Shown: piece after piece, positions 13,169-20,719 of the stretch
Layout: the number at the start of each line of letters is the position of its first letter
How positions within the stretch are numbered: the stretch's first letter is position 1
DNA from: JANXXV01 sp038230275
GTDB lineage: Bacteria > Acidobacteriota > Terriglobia > Bryobacterales > Bryobacteraceae
Assembly (NCBI GenBank): GCA_038230275.1
Contig: JBBRNO010000042.1
Coordinates: 1 to 43,761 of the forward strand
Direction: 5' to 3'
DNA: 43,761 nt
Position numbers and translations under genes: made by a program
The notes under the pieces: model-generated
What the model was told of the DNA's origin: nothing
What the model saw: the letters and a program-made list of their open reading frames with translations, nothing else
The model's database searches: none

Positions 13169-13540
13169 CTAGCTGGTTGCCTGAACGGGCTCTTCCAGAA
13201 TCGCATTGGCGCGCTCCAGATCTTCCGGCGAGGCGGTGACAAGCGTCTTATCCATGTCTTCGTCAGTCTCAATCATTTGCTTTAGGTGCAGTGCCGCCAA
13301 TTTCATGCACCATGGATCGCTGACGGCGCGCCCGGCCTTCGCGGCCAGCGCCATCAGGTGTGGCAGCATCAGCGCAATCACCTTCTCCTGAACGTCATTC
13401 CCGTTGGTGATCTGGAATTTCACGTCCACAGAATCGCTGTGACGAATAGAGATTGCGGTTTGTTGCCAGCGGAATTCGACGTGCCAGGTCCTGCCGAAAG
13501 GATCGGGGCCCGCGTCAAAGAGACGGTAATTATCGATCAT
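13169..13540 (-). CDS. hypothetical protein downstream of folE
   Basis: A soluble 123-residue protein with no signal or membrane segment. The N-terminal half is beta-rich (WHVEFRWQQTAISIRHSDSV, then VDVKFQITNG) and the C-terminal half is helical and acidic. I do not recognise the family. The ATG at 13540 is preferred to a TTG 24 bases upstream; TACGAT lies seven bases before it. It starts 30 bases after the end of folE on the same strand, so it may be the last gene of the pterin cluster or have its own leaderless transcript. Confidence 0.65.
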   Translation of the reverse strand: MIDNYRLFDAGPDPFGRTWHVEFRWQQTAISIRHSDSVDVKFQITNGNDVQEKVIALMLPHLMALAAKAGRAVSDPWCMKLAALHLKQMIETDEDMDKTLVTASPEDLERANAILEEPVQATS

Positions 13541-13547
13541 CGAGCCT

Positions 13548-13553
13548 ATCGTA
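13548..13553 (-). promoter_or_regulatory. TACGAT box 7 bases before the start at 13540
   Basis: A TANNNT hexamer on the minus strand at the spacing seen for other leaderless-type starts in this window. There is no Shine-Dalgarno sequence between it and the ATG. Confidence 0.3.
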
Positions 13554-13570
13554 GCAAAGTGCAAAAGCGG

Positions 13571-14200
13571 CTAGAATCGGGACGAGTGATTGCCCGCCAG
13601 CGCCAGGAATTCGTCGCGGGTTTCTTTCAGGTCGCGGAAGGCTCCCAGCATGGCGCTGGTGACCGTTCCGGAGTGCTGCTTCTCCACTCCGCGCATCATC
13701 ATGCAAAAGTGGCGTGCCTCGCAGATAACACCCACGCCCTTCGGCTGTAGCACCGCCTGAATGGTTTCCGCAATCTCCTGCGTCAACCGTTCCTGCACTT
13801 GCAACCGCCGGGCGAACATGTCAACTATTCGCGGGATCTTGCTGAGACCGATCACGCGATCCGTTGGCAGATAAGCTACGTGAACCTTGCCGTAGAACGG
13901 CAGCATGTGGTGTTCGCACATGCTGAAAAACTCGATGTCCTTCACGATCACCATCTCGTCGTATTTCACCTTGAATAAGGCGCCATTCACGATCTTGTCG
14001 ACGTTCATCTGATAGCCGCTGGTCAGAAACTTCAGCGCTTTCTCGGCCCGCTCAGGAGTCCGCACCAAGCCTTCGCGAGTGGGGTCTTCTCCCAACTGCT
14101 CAAGAATCTCGCGCATGTTCGCCGCGATCACACCGTCTTTACTAGCGGCGGCATCGCGCTGCGGGGGCATTACCTTCACGGAGGCGTTTCGGCTTTTCAT
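13571..14200 (-). CDS. folE: GTP cyclohydrolase I
   Basis: FolE converts GTP to 7,8-dihydroneopterin triphosphate, the entry step to folate, tetrahydrobiopterin-like pterins and queuosine precursors. The zinc ligands are Cys95 and His98 in MCEHHMLP and Cys166 in EARHFCMMMRG. Other signatures are GKVHVAYLP, VIGLSKIPRIVDMFARRLQ and QHSGTVTSAMLGAF. The length (209 aa) is normal. Its ATG overlaps the stop of the upstream PTPS-family gene by four bases. With two PTPS paralogues in the same operon, the product is probably channelled to a tetrahydropterin or to queuosine rather than only to folate. Confidence 0.96.
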   Translation of the reverse strand: MKSRNASVKVMPPQRDAAASKDGVIAANMREILEQLGEDPTREGLVRTPERAEKALKFLTSGYQMNVDKIVNGALFKVKYDEMVIVKDIEFFSMCEHHMLPFYGKVHVAYLPTDRVIGLSKIPRIVDMFARRLQVQERLTQEIAETIQAVLQPKGVGVICEARHFCMMMRGVEKQHSGTVTSAMLGAFRDLKETRDEFLALAGNHSSRF

Positions 14201-14616
14201 AGATCTCTTAGCTCGAACAGATTTCGCTTCGTTTCCTGCACGCGCACCGCATCCAGCGTCGCGGTGCGGAACGAATCACTCCACTGGCGGCGGAGGCGCT
14301 TCTCAACGACCACCGAGAGATTTTCGCTGGTAGGCACCAGATCCGCGAAATCCGGAACGTCGCTGTTCATATCCTTATGATCGAAGTGGCTGATGATCTC
14401 GCGATGGACGTAGGTGTCCAATTCTCCAATGCTGATCACACGGCCCGATTCGCTATCCACCGGTCCGCGGACCGCCACTTCCAGAACGTAGTTATGCCCA
14501 TGGCCGAATGGATTGTTGCACTTTCCGTAGAGTTCGGCGTTCTCCTGCTCCGTCATAGAAGCGGAATGCAGCCGGTGGGATGCGGAGAATTCATACCGCC
14601 GCGTCAATCGCGTCAT
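14197..14616 (-). CDS. 6-pyruvoyl-tetrahydropterin synthase family protein with catalytic Cys
   Basis: A 139-residue PTPS/QueD-fold enzyme acting on dihydroneopterin triphosphate. The N-terminal zinc His is in FSASHRLH, and the other two are in FGHGHNY. The catalytic Cys is present in YGKCNNPFGHGHNY (Cys33), the form typical of biopterin-type PTPS rather than the shorter CxxxHGH of QueD. A further conserved segment is FDHKDMN with Asp and His. It sits between its paralogue and folE with four-base overlaps on both sides, so the three are made together. Confidence 0.9.
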   Translation of the reverse strand: MTRLTRRYEFSASHRLHSASMTEQENAELYGKCNNPFGHGHNYVLEVAVRGPVDSESGRVISIGELDTYVHREIISHFDHKDMNSDVPDFADLVPTSENLSVVVEKRLRRQWSDSFRTATLDAVRVQETKRNLFELRDL

Positions 14617-15035
14617 ACGCTCTCTCCGGAATAGTCTACATAGAGATCGTCCGTCTCATACAACCGCACGGTGTGCAGCTTCGCGTTCGACAAACGCAGT
14701 TGCGGCTCCAGCCGGTTCCACACTTCGCGGGCAATATTCTCCGGCGTCGGTATCACCTTGTCAAACGGCTTCACCTCGAAGTTAAGGTAGCGATGATCCA
14801 TCGGGTCCACCACTTCACGATTGATGATTTCCTTCAATCGTTTCAGGTCGAAGATCATGCCAGTTACCGGGTCCGGATCCCCGGCCAGCGTCACTTCGAG
14901 GACATAGTTGTGGCCGTGCCCATGGCTGTCCGCGCTTTCGCCGTAGAGCGCCCGGTTCGCCTCCTCCGACAGTTGCGGGTTGTAGCAGCGGTGCGACGCG
15001 GAGAATTCGGCCTTCCTGGTGATTAACATTTCCAT
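14613..15035 (-). CDS. 6-pyruvoyl-tetrahydropterin synthase family paralogue lacking the catalytic Cys
   Basis: A second PTPS-fold protein (140 aa) with intact zinc histidines (FSASHRCY; SHGHGHNY) and the MDHRYLN segment. At the position of the catalytic Cys it has Ser34, preceded by Glu33 (LYGESADSHGHGHNY). Cys-less PTPS proteins with a nearby Glu are known to make 6-hydroxymethyl-dihydropterin in some organisms (PTPS-III), but the spacing here differs, so the reaction is unknown. The first gene of the cluster; translation could start at the ATG at 15035 or at the second ATG (15029). The start faces the divergent tlpA-like gene across about 70 bases. Confidence 0.87.
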   Translation of the reverse strand: MEMLITRKAEFSASHRCYNPQLSEEANRALYGESADSHGHGHNYVLEVTLAGDPDPVTGMIFDLKRLKEIINREVVDPMDHRYLNFEVKPFDKVIPTPENIAREVWNRLEPQLRLSNAKLHTVRLYETDDLYVDYSGESV

Positions 15036-15093
15036 GTGGTTAGATGCAGATCTTTCCCGGATAGATGCGGAAACACTCCGAAACCGGATACTC

Positions 15094-15099
15094 TAAAAT
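15094..15099 (+). promoter_or_regulatory. TAAAAT box 8 bases before the tlpA-like gene
   Basis: This hexamer lies in the short divergent gap between the PTPS gene and the TlpA-like gene. Its distance to the ATG at 15108 predicts a leaderless or nearly leaderless transcript. No Shine-Dalgarno sequence is present. Confidence 0.5.
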
Positions 15100-15107
15100 T
15101 ATCTCAG

Positions 15108-15629
15108 ATGCAGAAATCTCAAATGGACCGGATTCTTCAAATTCTACTGGCTGTCTCCTTCATCGCCTTCGTTTGGGCGATCAAAGACTCTTTTGAAGAA
15201 CGCATTGTCAATGTGGGGGATAAAGCGCCGAACTTTTCCATCACGACAGAGAAGGGCCGGACCGTCTCCGTATCCGACTTCGGCGGCAAGGTGCTGGTGT
15301 TGAATTTCTGGGCCACGTGGTGTCCTCCGTGCATCCAGGAGATTCCCTCACTTCATCGATTCGCCGCGACTATGAAGGATCAGGGCGTGGTGGTGTTGGC
15401 CGTCAGCGTGGATAAAAACGAGAAGGCATACAAGACATTTCTGCAGCGAGCCCGGCCGGCGTTTGAAACCGCTCGGGATCCGGACGCCAACATCAGCAGC
15501 GACTACGGAACGTTCAAGTGGCCTGAGACGTATGTCATCGACAAGAACGGCAAGGTGGCGCAAAAGTTGATCGCCAATCAGGATTGGATGGAGCCGCAAC
15601 TGGTGAACAGCATCAAGGCCCTGTTATGA
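15108..15629 (+). CDS. membrane-anchored TlpA/ResA-like thioredoxin
   Basis: A 173-residue thioredoxin-fold protein held in the membrane by an N-terminal helix (about 8-25) with the domain in the periplasm. The active site is WATWCPPC (Cys72, Cys75), followed by the extended AhpC/TSA-like region VVVLAVSVDKNEKA and the cis-Pro segment WPETYVIDKNGKV. It is more typical of ResA/CcmG than the paralogue ending at 11097. The ATG at 15108 is chosen over an upstream open extension because of the TAAAAT box just before it; an ATG at 15123 is also possible. It overlaps glcD by four bases. Confidence 0.88.
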   Translation: MQKSQMDRILQILLAVSFIAFVWAIKDSFEERIVNVGDKAPNFSITTEKGRTVSVSDFGGKVLVLNFWATWCPPCIQEIPSLHRFAATMKDQGVVVLAVSVDKNEKAYKTFLQRARPAFETARDPDANISSDYGTFKWPETYVIDKNGKVAQKLIANQDWMEPQLVNSIKALL

Positions 15630-17056
15630 TTCCCGCCGACGCAAGAAAGCGGCTGGTAGAGCTGGTGGGGGAGCCGCTGCTGCTGGACCGGCCAGAGGAT
15701 CTGAAACTATACGAGTACGACGGCGGCGTGGACAAATCGCTGCCGGAGATGGTGGTTTTTCCCAGATCCAGCAGCGATGTGGTGGAGATTCTGGCCATCG
15801 CGCGCGAACACAACATTCCCATGGTGGGGCGCGGCGCAGGCACCGGACTCAGCGGCGGCGCTATCCCGCGCTCGGGCGGCTTGATTATTTCCTTTGCCCG
15901 CATGAAGCAGATTGAGGAAATCGATCTGGCCAACGAACGGGCGGTGGTGGAACCGGGCGTGGTGAATCTCGACATCACGCTGGCCGTGCAAGGGAAGCAA
16001 TATTTCTATGCTCCCGACCCTTCCAGCCAGCGCGCCTGCACCATTGGCGGTAACGTGGCCGAGAATGCCGGCGGCCCGCATACTCTTGCTTACGGCGTCA
16101 CGACTAATCACGTTTTGGGTTTGGAAGCCGTGTTGCCGGATGGCTCCGTGATCCAGACCGGCGGCAAGGAACAGGACTTGCCCGGATACGATCTTACCGG
16201 GTTATTGACCGGTTCGGAAGGCACCATGGCGCTGGTGACAAAAGTGATCATCCGGCTGATGCGCCAACCGGAACTGGTGAAGACCATACTGGCGGTTTAC
16301 GAATCCACCGACGATTGCGGCAGGACCGTTGCCGAGATTACGGCGCGCGCCATCACGCCGGTTGCCGTGGAAATGCTGGACGGCGTGATGCTGCGCATGG
16401 TGGAGGAGGCGACGCACGCCGGTTATCCCATGGACGCCGCGGCCGTGCTGTTGATTGAACTGGAAGGATTGACCGAGGCGGTGGAGGAACAGGTGGACCA
16501 GATTCGGGATGCCTGTGTGAGTTGCAACGCGCGCGAAGTTCGCGTGGCGCAATCGGCTGAAGAGCGCGATCTGCTGTGGAAAGGCAGGAAGAACGCATTC
16601 GGCGCGGTGGGCCGCGTGAGCCCGTTCTACTATGTGCAGGATGGAGTGGTGCCGCGTACAAAGATCGCCGCGACTCTGCGCCACATCGGCGAGGTTTCCG
16701 CCAAATACGGCCTTACGATCAGCAACATTTTCCATGCCGGCGACGGCAACATGCATCCAATTATTCTGTTCGACGCACGGAAGCCCGGCGACCTGAAGAA
16801 GGCGCAGGCTGCCGGTGACGATATTCTGAACTACTGTATCGATGTGGGTGGCTCCATTACGGGCGAGCACGGCGTAGGGATGGAAAAGATGGAGTTGATG
16901 GGACATCTTTTCTCAAACGAAACGCTGGACATGATTGGAAAGTTCAAGACTCTGTTCGATCCCGATTGCCGGTTGAATCCGGGCAAAGTGCTGCCCACCG
17001 GCAGAGGCTGCATGGAAATCCGCCAAGCTCCGTTAACCGCACAGAATACGCTGTAA
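15626..17056 (+). CDS. glcD: FAD-linked oxidase, glycolate oxidase subunit GlcD type
   Basis: A 476-residue flavoprotein of the GlcD/D-lactate dehydrogenase family that oxidises 2-hydroxy acids such as glycolate or D-lactate. The FAD_binding_4 domain (about 30-210) contains VGRGAGTGLSGGA and CTIGGNVAENAGG. The FAD-oxidase C-terminal domain shows SNIFHAGDGNMHP and ITGEHGVGMEK. The length is close to that of known GlcD proteins. The usual partners glcE and glcF do not follow, so electrons must go to a subunit encoded elsewhere or the enzyme acts alone. The ATG overlaps the thioredoxin gene stop (ATGA). Confidence 0.93.
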   Translation: MIPADARKRLVELVGEPLLLDRPEDLKLYEYDGGVDKSLPEMVVFPRSSSDVVEILAIAREHNIPMVGRGAGTGLSGGAIPRSGGLIISFARMKQIEEIDLANERAVVEPGVVNLDITLAVQGKQYFYAPDPSSQRACTIGGNVAENAGGPHTLAYGVTTNHVLGLEAVLPDGSVIQTGGKEQDLPGYDLTGLLTGSEGTMALVTKVIIRLMRQPELVKTILAVYESTDDCGRTVAEITARAITPVAVEMLDGVMLRMVEEATHAGYPMDAAAVLLIELEGLTEAVEEQVDQIRDACVSCNAREVRVAQSAEERDLLWKGRKNAFGAVGRVSPFYYVQDGVVPRTKIAATLRHIGEVSAKYGLTISNIFHAGDGNMHPIILFDARKPGDLKKAQAAGDDILNYCIDVGGSITGEHGVGMEKMELMGHLFSNETLDMIGKFKTLFDPDCRLNPGKVLPTGRGCMEIRQAPLTAQNTL

Positions 17057-17059
17057 AAT
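17054..17059 (+). promoter_or_regulatory. TAAAAT box 7 bases before the SGNH hydrolase gene
   Basis: The TAA of this hexamer is also the stop codon of glcD. At seven bases before the ATG at 17067 it fits the leaderless pattern, and no Shine-Dalgarno sequence is present. Confidence 0.5.
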
Positions 17060-17066
17060 CAGGCTC

Positions 17067-18149
17067 ATGATCAACCGCCGCAGATTCTTGCTATTGATGA
17101 CTAGCGCGCCGCTGATGGCGCAGGCACCGCCGGAGCTGGACTGGCATGACGCCAGGAAGTTTACCGTGGAAGGGCTGGGCTTTAGCGATGTGAAATCTCC
17201 CTACGACCGGCTGCCTTCCAGAGCCGAGAACGTAGTCCGCCAGGCGGTGTGGGATTTGAGCCGCGATTCCTCCGGTGTGCTGGTGCGATTTACCGCGAAC
17301 ACCACCGCCATCCACGCGCGTTGGACATTGACCGGCAAGACGTTGGCCGGGCCGACCATCACCGCAACCGCGTCGAGCGGCCTCGATCTTTACGCGAAGA
17401 CGGACGCTGGCCGTTGGCATTGGCTGGGCATTGGCAAGCCTACTCAGTTTCCCGATAACAGCGACGCGCTGGCAAGCGCACTGCCTGGCGGGCAGCGCGA
17501 GTACATGATCTATCTGCCGCTGCGGAATGGAATCACGTCGCTGGAGATCGGCGTTTCGCAAGGAAGCGCGATCGAGAAAGGCCCGGCGCGGCCAGCGGGG
17601 AGAAAGCCGATTGTGTTCTATGGCACGTCCATCACCCATGGCATCTCGGCGTCGCGGGCCGGCATGACGCATCCGGCTATTTTGGGCCGGATGTTCAACC
17701 GCGAAGTGATCAATCTGGGGTTCTCCGGCAATGGCCGGATGGAGCCGGAAGTCACGAAATTCGTGGCTGAACTGGACCCAGCCGTTTTCGTGCTGGATTG
17801 CTTACCGAACATGACGGCGAAAGACATCAACGAGCGAGCCGAGGCGTGCGTGACCACTCTGCGGACAGCGCACCCCAAGACGCCGATCCTGTTGGTGGAA
17901 GACAGGAACTACGCCGACAATTTTCTGAACGCCTCGCGGCGCGAGCGCAATGCAACCAATCATGCGGCGTTGCAAGTGGTTTACGCCAAGTTGAAACGTG
18001 ACAAAGTTCCAGATTTGCATTACTTGAAAGCGGACCATCTTCTGGGCGACGATGGGGAGGCTACCATTGATGGGTCGCACCCGACTGACCTGGGATTCAT
18101 GCGTCAAGCGGCAGAGTTTCAAAAGGCGCTACGCAAGGTTCTGAAGTAG
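17067..18149 (+). CDS. exported SGNH/GDSL-type hydrolase
   Basis: A 360-residue esterase-like protein. The N-terminus (MINRRRFLLLMTSAPLMAQA) is a signal sequence with a twin-arginine-like head. Residues about 20-170 are a beta-rich domain like the N-terminal domain of SsfX3-type hydrolases. The SGNH domain follows, with the nucleophile Ser in FYGTSITHG, the Gly/Asn block in NLGFSGNGRM, and the Asp-x-x-His pair in IDGSHPTDLG. Likely substrates are acylated sugars or polysaccharide esters outside the cytoplasm (inference). It follows glcD by 10 bases and is probably also transcribed from its own leaderless-type box. Confidence 0.87.
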   Translation: MINRRRFLLLMTSAPLMAQAPPELDWHDARKFTVEGLGFSDVKSPYDRLPSRAENVVRQAVWDLSRDSSGVLVRFTANTTAIHARWTLTGKTLAGPTITATASSGLDLYAKTDAGRWHWLGIGKPTQFPDNSDALASALPGGQREYMIYLPLRNGITSLEIGVSQGSAIEKGPARPAGRKPIVFYGTSITHGISASRAGMTHPAILGRMFNREVINLGFSGNGRMEPEVTKFVAELDPAVFVLDCLPNMTAKDINERAEACVTTLRTAHPKTPILLVEDRNYADNFLNASRRERNATNHAALQVVYAKLKRDKVPDLHYLKADHLLGDDGEATIDGSHPTDLGFMRQAAEFQKALRKVLK

Positions 18150-18176
18150 ACTGAAGTATGGCCGGAGGCCAACACT

Positions 18177-18569
18177 GTGACTCGCGTTTTTGTGATCTGC
18201 GCTCCTAAAGACGAGGCATTTTTTCTGCGGATGATTGACCAAGCCAAGGCCTCCAAGCTTGCGGTGGAATTTGACCATATGCAGGTGAAGCAGCCATGGG
18301 TGCCGCACTGGAAAGCACAGTGCCGGACGCGGATCTATCCGTGCGAGGCGGCCATTGTTCTGATCAGTAAGAACACCAGCGAAGGTGGATTGGCATGGGA
18401 GCTGGAATGCGCCCGCACGTTCGATATCCCCATGCTGGGTGTCCACGTGGATTCGCGTGAACGCGGACCGGTTCCCAAGGAACTTCACGATCATACGGTG
18501 ATTGAGTGGAGTTGGCCGGACGTGGCGAAGTTCATTCAAGGGTTGGGTGGTTCCTCGGCTTCGGCTTGA
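18177..18569 (+). CDS. TIR-like domain protein (DUF1863/ThsB-like)
   Basis: A small 130-residue single-domain protein with TIR topology: first strand VFVICAPKDEAF, then ...CEAAIVLISKNTSEGGLAWELECAR with a Glu (Glu75) at the place of the NADase catalytic Glu, then IPMLGVHVD. Stand-alone TIR proteins of this kind either make signalling nucleotides in anti-phage systems (as ThsB in Thoeris) or remain uncharacterised. No effector such as ThsA is encoded next to it, so no system is assigned. The GTG start has GGAGG upstream. It lies 27 bases behind the SGNH hydrolase gene. A second TIR gene is at 40388-41038. Confidence 0.75.
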   Translation: MTRVFVICAPKDEAFFLRMIDQAKASKLAVEFDHMQVKQPWVPHWKAQCRTRIYPCEAAIVLISKNTSEGGLAWELECARTFDIPMLGVHVDSRERGPVPKELHDHTVIEWSWPDVAKFIQGLGGSSASA

Positions 18570-18924
18570 ACGATTGCCGGCGCATTTTCAGTTCAGCCGA
18601 TTTGGGAGCGCGCACAGAAGTCCGGGCTTGCATGGTGAATTCCTGAAGGCGTGCCAACCATGCTGGGCGAATGAGCCTCCGCACATGGGGATCGAGATGA
18701 TCAATCGGCAAAATTCTGGCTTTGCCCTGTGTACCAGACGTGCACTTGGCTGAGGCACGCTCGCCCCTGACCTCATTGACGCGCGCACGATCATTGTTCC
18801 GCTGACGTGGTACCCCGGCTCTTGGTGTCGAGCGTGGAATAACGATCTTACTGGAAGTTAAGTGCGGTCTCGGAAAATGTTCGCCGTGGAGATCATCTTA
18901 GGGTGAGCCTGAAAGTGTGAAGAT
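18570..18924. other. 355-base stretch without a recognisable gene
   Basis: It lies between the TIR-like gene and the end of the convergent zeta-type toxin gene. Short open frames exist on both strands, but none shows a domain or a good start. No U-tract terminator or repeat was seen. It could be the degraded remnant of a cargo gene between defence-type genes. Confidence 0.4.
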
Positions 18925-19494
18925 TCATTCAAACGACACGCTCAGGAGCCTGATCCATTCCGGGATCACTTCCGCCTGCCATACGATTCGCCCGCTCTTG
19001 AACAAGAGCATTCGCACCGGATGGGAGCCTGAATTATCAAGCACAACAGCCTCGTCGGCCAGGCCTAAGGCTTCCGGAGCACGTATAAGGCTGCGCCAGT
19101 ATCGGCGTCGAATATCGGCGTCGGGAATATCGTGGCCTCCTTGAGAGACTCGAAGTCGAACACGTTCAATGTGCAATTCGGGATCGCCCAATGAGACGTA
19201 GACTAGAAACGTTTGATATCCGGCAGCCTTTGCCTGGCGCAAAATGCCCATTGCGCCATGACCGGCCAGAGTTGTTTCCAACGCGAAGTCCGCTCGGTCG
19301 ATGAGCAGCGCTTTGCACCTGCGTATCGCCTCCCGCGCGGCCGGTATCGCTGAGCGGGCCGGTTGACCAGCATTGAGGCGTCTGGCAATCGCGTCAGGAT
19401 CGATCAAATTGGAGTTACCCTCGAACCAAATGGACGACGTGAACGTGGATTTACCTGAGCCATTTGGGCCCGCGATCACAGTTAACGCGGGCAC
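18925..19494 (-). CDS. zeta-toxin-family kinase
   Basis: A 189-residue P-loop kinase-like protein with Walker A GPNGSGKST (9-17). IDPDAIARRLN and the ETTLAGHG segment correspond to the substrate-binding loop of zeta toxins, and a C-terminal helix carries several Arg residues (VRLRVSQGGHDIPDADIRRRY). Zeta toxins phosphorylate UDP-N-acetylglucosamine and block wall synthesis; many chromosomal relatives are untested. The GTG start lies two bases after the stop of the preceding small gene, which is the probable antitoxin. The pair forms a toxin-antitoxin cassette among unrelated genes. Confidence 0.85.
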   Translation of the reverse strand: MPALTVIAGPNGSGKSTFTSSIWFEGNSNLIDPDAIARRLNAGQPARSAIPAAREAIRRCKALLIDRADFALETTLAGHGAMGILRQAKAAGYQTFLVYVSLGDPELHIERVRLRVSQGGHDIPDADIRRRYWRSLIRAPEALGLADEAVVLDNSGSHPVRMLLFKSGRIVWQAEVIPEWIRLLSVSFE

Positions 19495-19495
19495 T

Positions 19496-19738
19496 TTACC
19501 GGACTGGAGGTCGGAGCTCGCCTAGAATTTGCAGGTGGGACTCTCGTGGATTTCCGGGATGTAGAAGAATCTCAAACCGCGCTCCGTTCGGCAATTCCTG
19601 AACATACCGGCCGAGATTGTCCACAAAAACAACTGCATGACCGGCGGCCAAGGCATCTTGGCGAGCGCGAAGGCCAGCAGCCGCCGCAGCATGTGCAAAT
19701 TCTTCGGTGAGGATATTGGCAGACGACATCACCTTCAT
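19496..19738 (-). CDS. putative antitoxin of the zeta-type toxin
   Basis: An 80-residue protein. The N-terminal half is an Ala-rich helix (EEFAHAAAAAGLRARQDALAAG) and the C-terminal half contains VVFVDNLGRYVQELPNGARF, a pattern I associate with small proteins encoded next to zeta-type toxins. It is not the classical epsilon antitoxin, and no DNA-binding domain is evident. Its position directly before the toxin gene with one base between stop and start supports the pairing. Translation may begin at the ATG at 19738 or at 19729, which is preceded by GATAAT and AAGGTG. Confidence 0.65.
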   Translation of the reverse strand: MKVMSSANILTEEFAHAAAAAGLRARQDALAAGHAVVFVDNLGRYVQELPNGARFEILLHPGNPRESHLQILGELRPPVR

Positions 19739-19773
19739 TATCGCGCAGTTTCAAACTGGGGAGACCACAAAGC

Positions 19774-20130
19774 CTAGGCAGCACCCGCCAGCATTGCCTT
19801 CCAGGATTCTTCATCGTGACCCACGCTGAGCCGGCCCGCTCCGCGAATCAGTGGTAGCCGCAGCAGTTTCGGCTCCCGCTCGATCTTTTCCAGCAGCGAA
19901 GCGTCGGAGAGTTTCATGTACTTGAGTCCAGCATCGACGTAGGCGGTGCCCTCCGAATCCAGCAGACCCGCCAGGCCGAAGCGATCGATAAAACGTTTGA
20001 TTTCTCCCTTGGCCATGGGCTTTTGTTTCACATCGACGAAATGAATCGCCACCCGCCGCTCCTTAAAGAACCGCTCCGCCGCGCGGGTGGCTTGCGAGTT
20101 TTTGATGCCGAAGATTTGTACGCTCACCAT
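19774..20130 (-). CDS. ArsC/Spx-family protein lacking the active-site Cys
   Basis: The 118-residue product has the ArsC/YffB fold: first strand VQIFGIKNSQATRAAERFF, then KGEIKRFIDRFG and the conserved LIRGAGRLSVGHDEESW (Arg of the family at LPLIR). In active family members the loop is KNC, with Cys as nucleophile. Here it is KNSQAT, with Ser11, so classical arsenate reductase activity is not expected. Similar Cys-less versions exist as uncharacterised proteins. The ATG at 20130 starts four bases after the stop of the upstream PepSY-type gene; an earlier in-frame start would overlap it. Confidence 0.78.
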   Translation of the reverse strand: MVSVQIFGIKNSQATRAAERFFKERRVAIHFVDVKQKPMAKGEIKRFIDRFGLAGLLDSEGTAYVDAGLKYMKLSDASLLEKIEREPKLLRLPLIRGAGRLSVGHDEESWKAMLAGAA

Positions 20131-20134
20131 GGTG

Positions 20135-20719
20135 TTACGGCCCAGCCGCACGCATCATCACCAGCAACGTGACGGCGTACAGCAGATTCGCGGTAAGAAG
20201 AATTATCCCCCATTTTCTTTCCTGCTTTCGCAGCCACCACATCCAGATTCCCGTTACGCCCAACCCGAGCAACGCCACCGAGACGAGCGCAGCAAGAATT
20301 CCCCACAGCTGTAGAGGGATGTATTCGTGGCGTAACCCCGCGGCGTGATGAAGACGATTCAACATGCCCACAAACCCGGAAACGCTGCTGCGTATTCGCA
20401 CTTGCCCACTGCCGCCGTCGTAGCGGATTTCGTGCACCGTGCCGGGAACCGTAACGCGCACCTCAAAGCCGGCCGGCGTCTGCTTCACGGACGCAATCTC
20501 ACCGTGCATGCCGCGGTTCGCCATCACTTCCTGCGCCATGTGACGTCCGTCTGTAATGCCGGGCCGCATCGGCATTGCCGCCTCAGTGACAACCGGCTGC
20601 ATGTTGAACCAATGCGTGTGCGCCATCTGCACCGCGCTCACTCCGTACATCAGTAAAGCGGGCGCGGCGAACACACCGCACAATAAATGGATGGTGCGTA
20701 GCGACGGATAGGCGATCAT
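20135..20719 (-). CDS. PepSY-associated membrane protein, second of a pair
   Basis: A 194-residue membrane protein. The N-terminal helix (about 8-28, TIHLLCGVFAAPALLMYGVSA) is followed by a small periplasmic domain with a PepSY-like strand pattern (IASVKQTPAGFEVRVTVPG), LHHAAGLRHEYIPLQLWG and two further helices. The WMWWLRK ending resembles PepSY-TM proteins linked to iron or siderophore uptake and ferric reductases. The ATG at 20719 overlaps the stop of the paralogous first gene; the frame is open upstream, but that part overlaps the first gene. The substrate is unknown. Confidence 0.72.
   Translation of the reverse strand: MIAYPSLRTIHLLCGVFAAPALLMYGVSAVQMAHTHWFNMQPVVTEAAMPMRPGITDGRHMAQEVMANRGMHGEIASVKQTPAGFEVRVTVPGTVHEIRYDGGSGQVRIRSSVSGFVGMLNRLHHAAGLRHEYIPLQLWGILAALVSVALLGLGVTGIWMWWLRKQERKWGIILLTANLLYAVTLLVMMRAAGP

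Noticed and set aside
12765..13172. plus-strand frame encoding a long serine run
   Set aside because: It is the antisense reading of the acidic GAN tract (TCN codons) of the zinc-ribbon gene and has no independent support.
18177..18569. Thoeris defence system
   Set aside because: The TIR-like protein resembles ThsB, but no ThsA-type effector is encoded nearby, so naming the system would go beyond the evidence.
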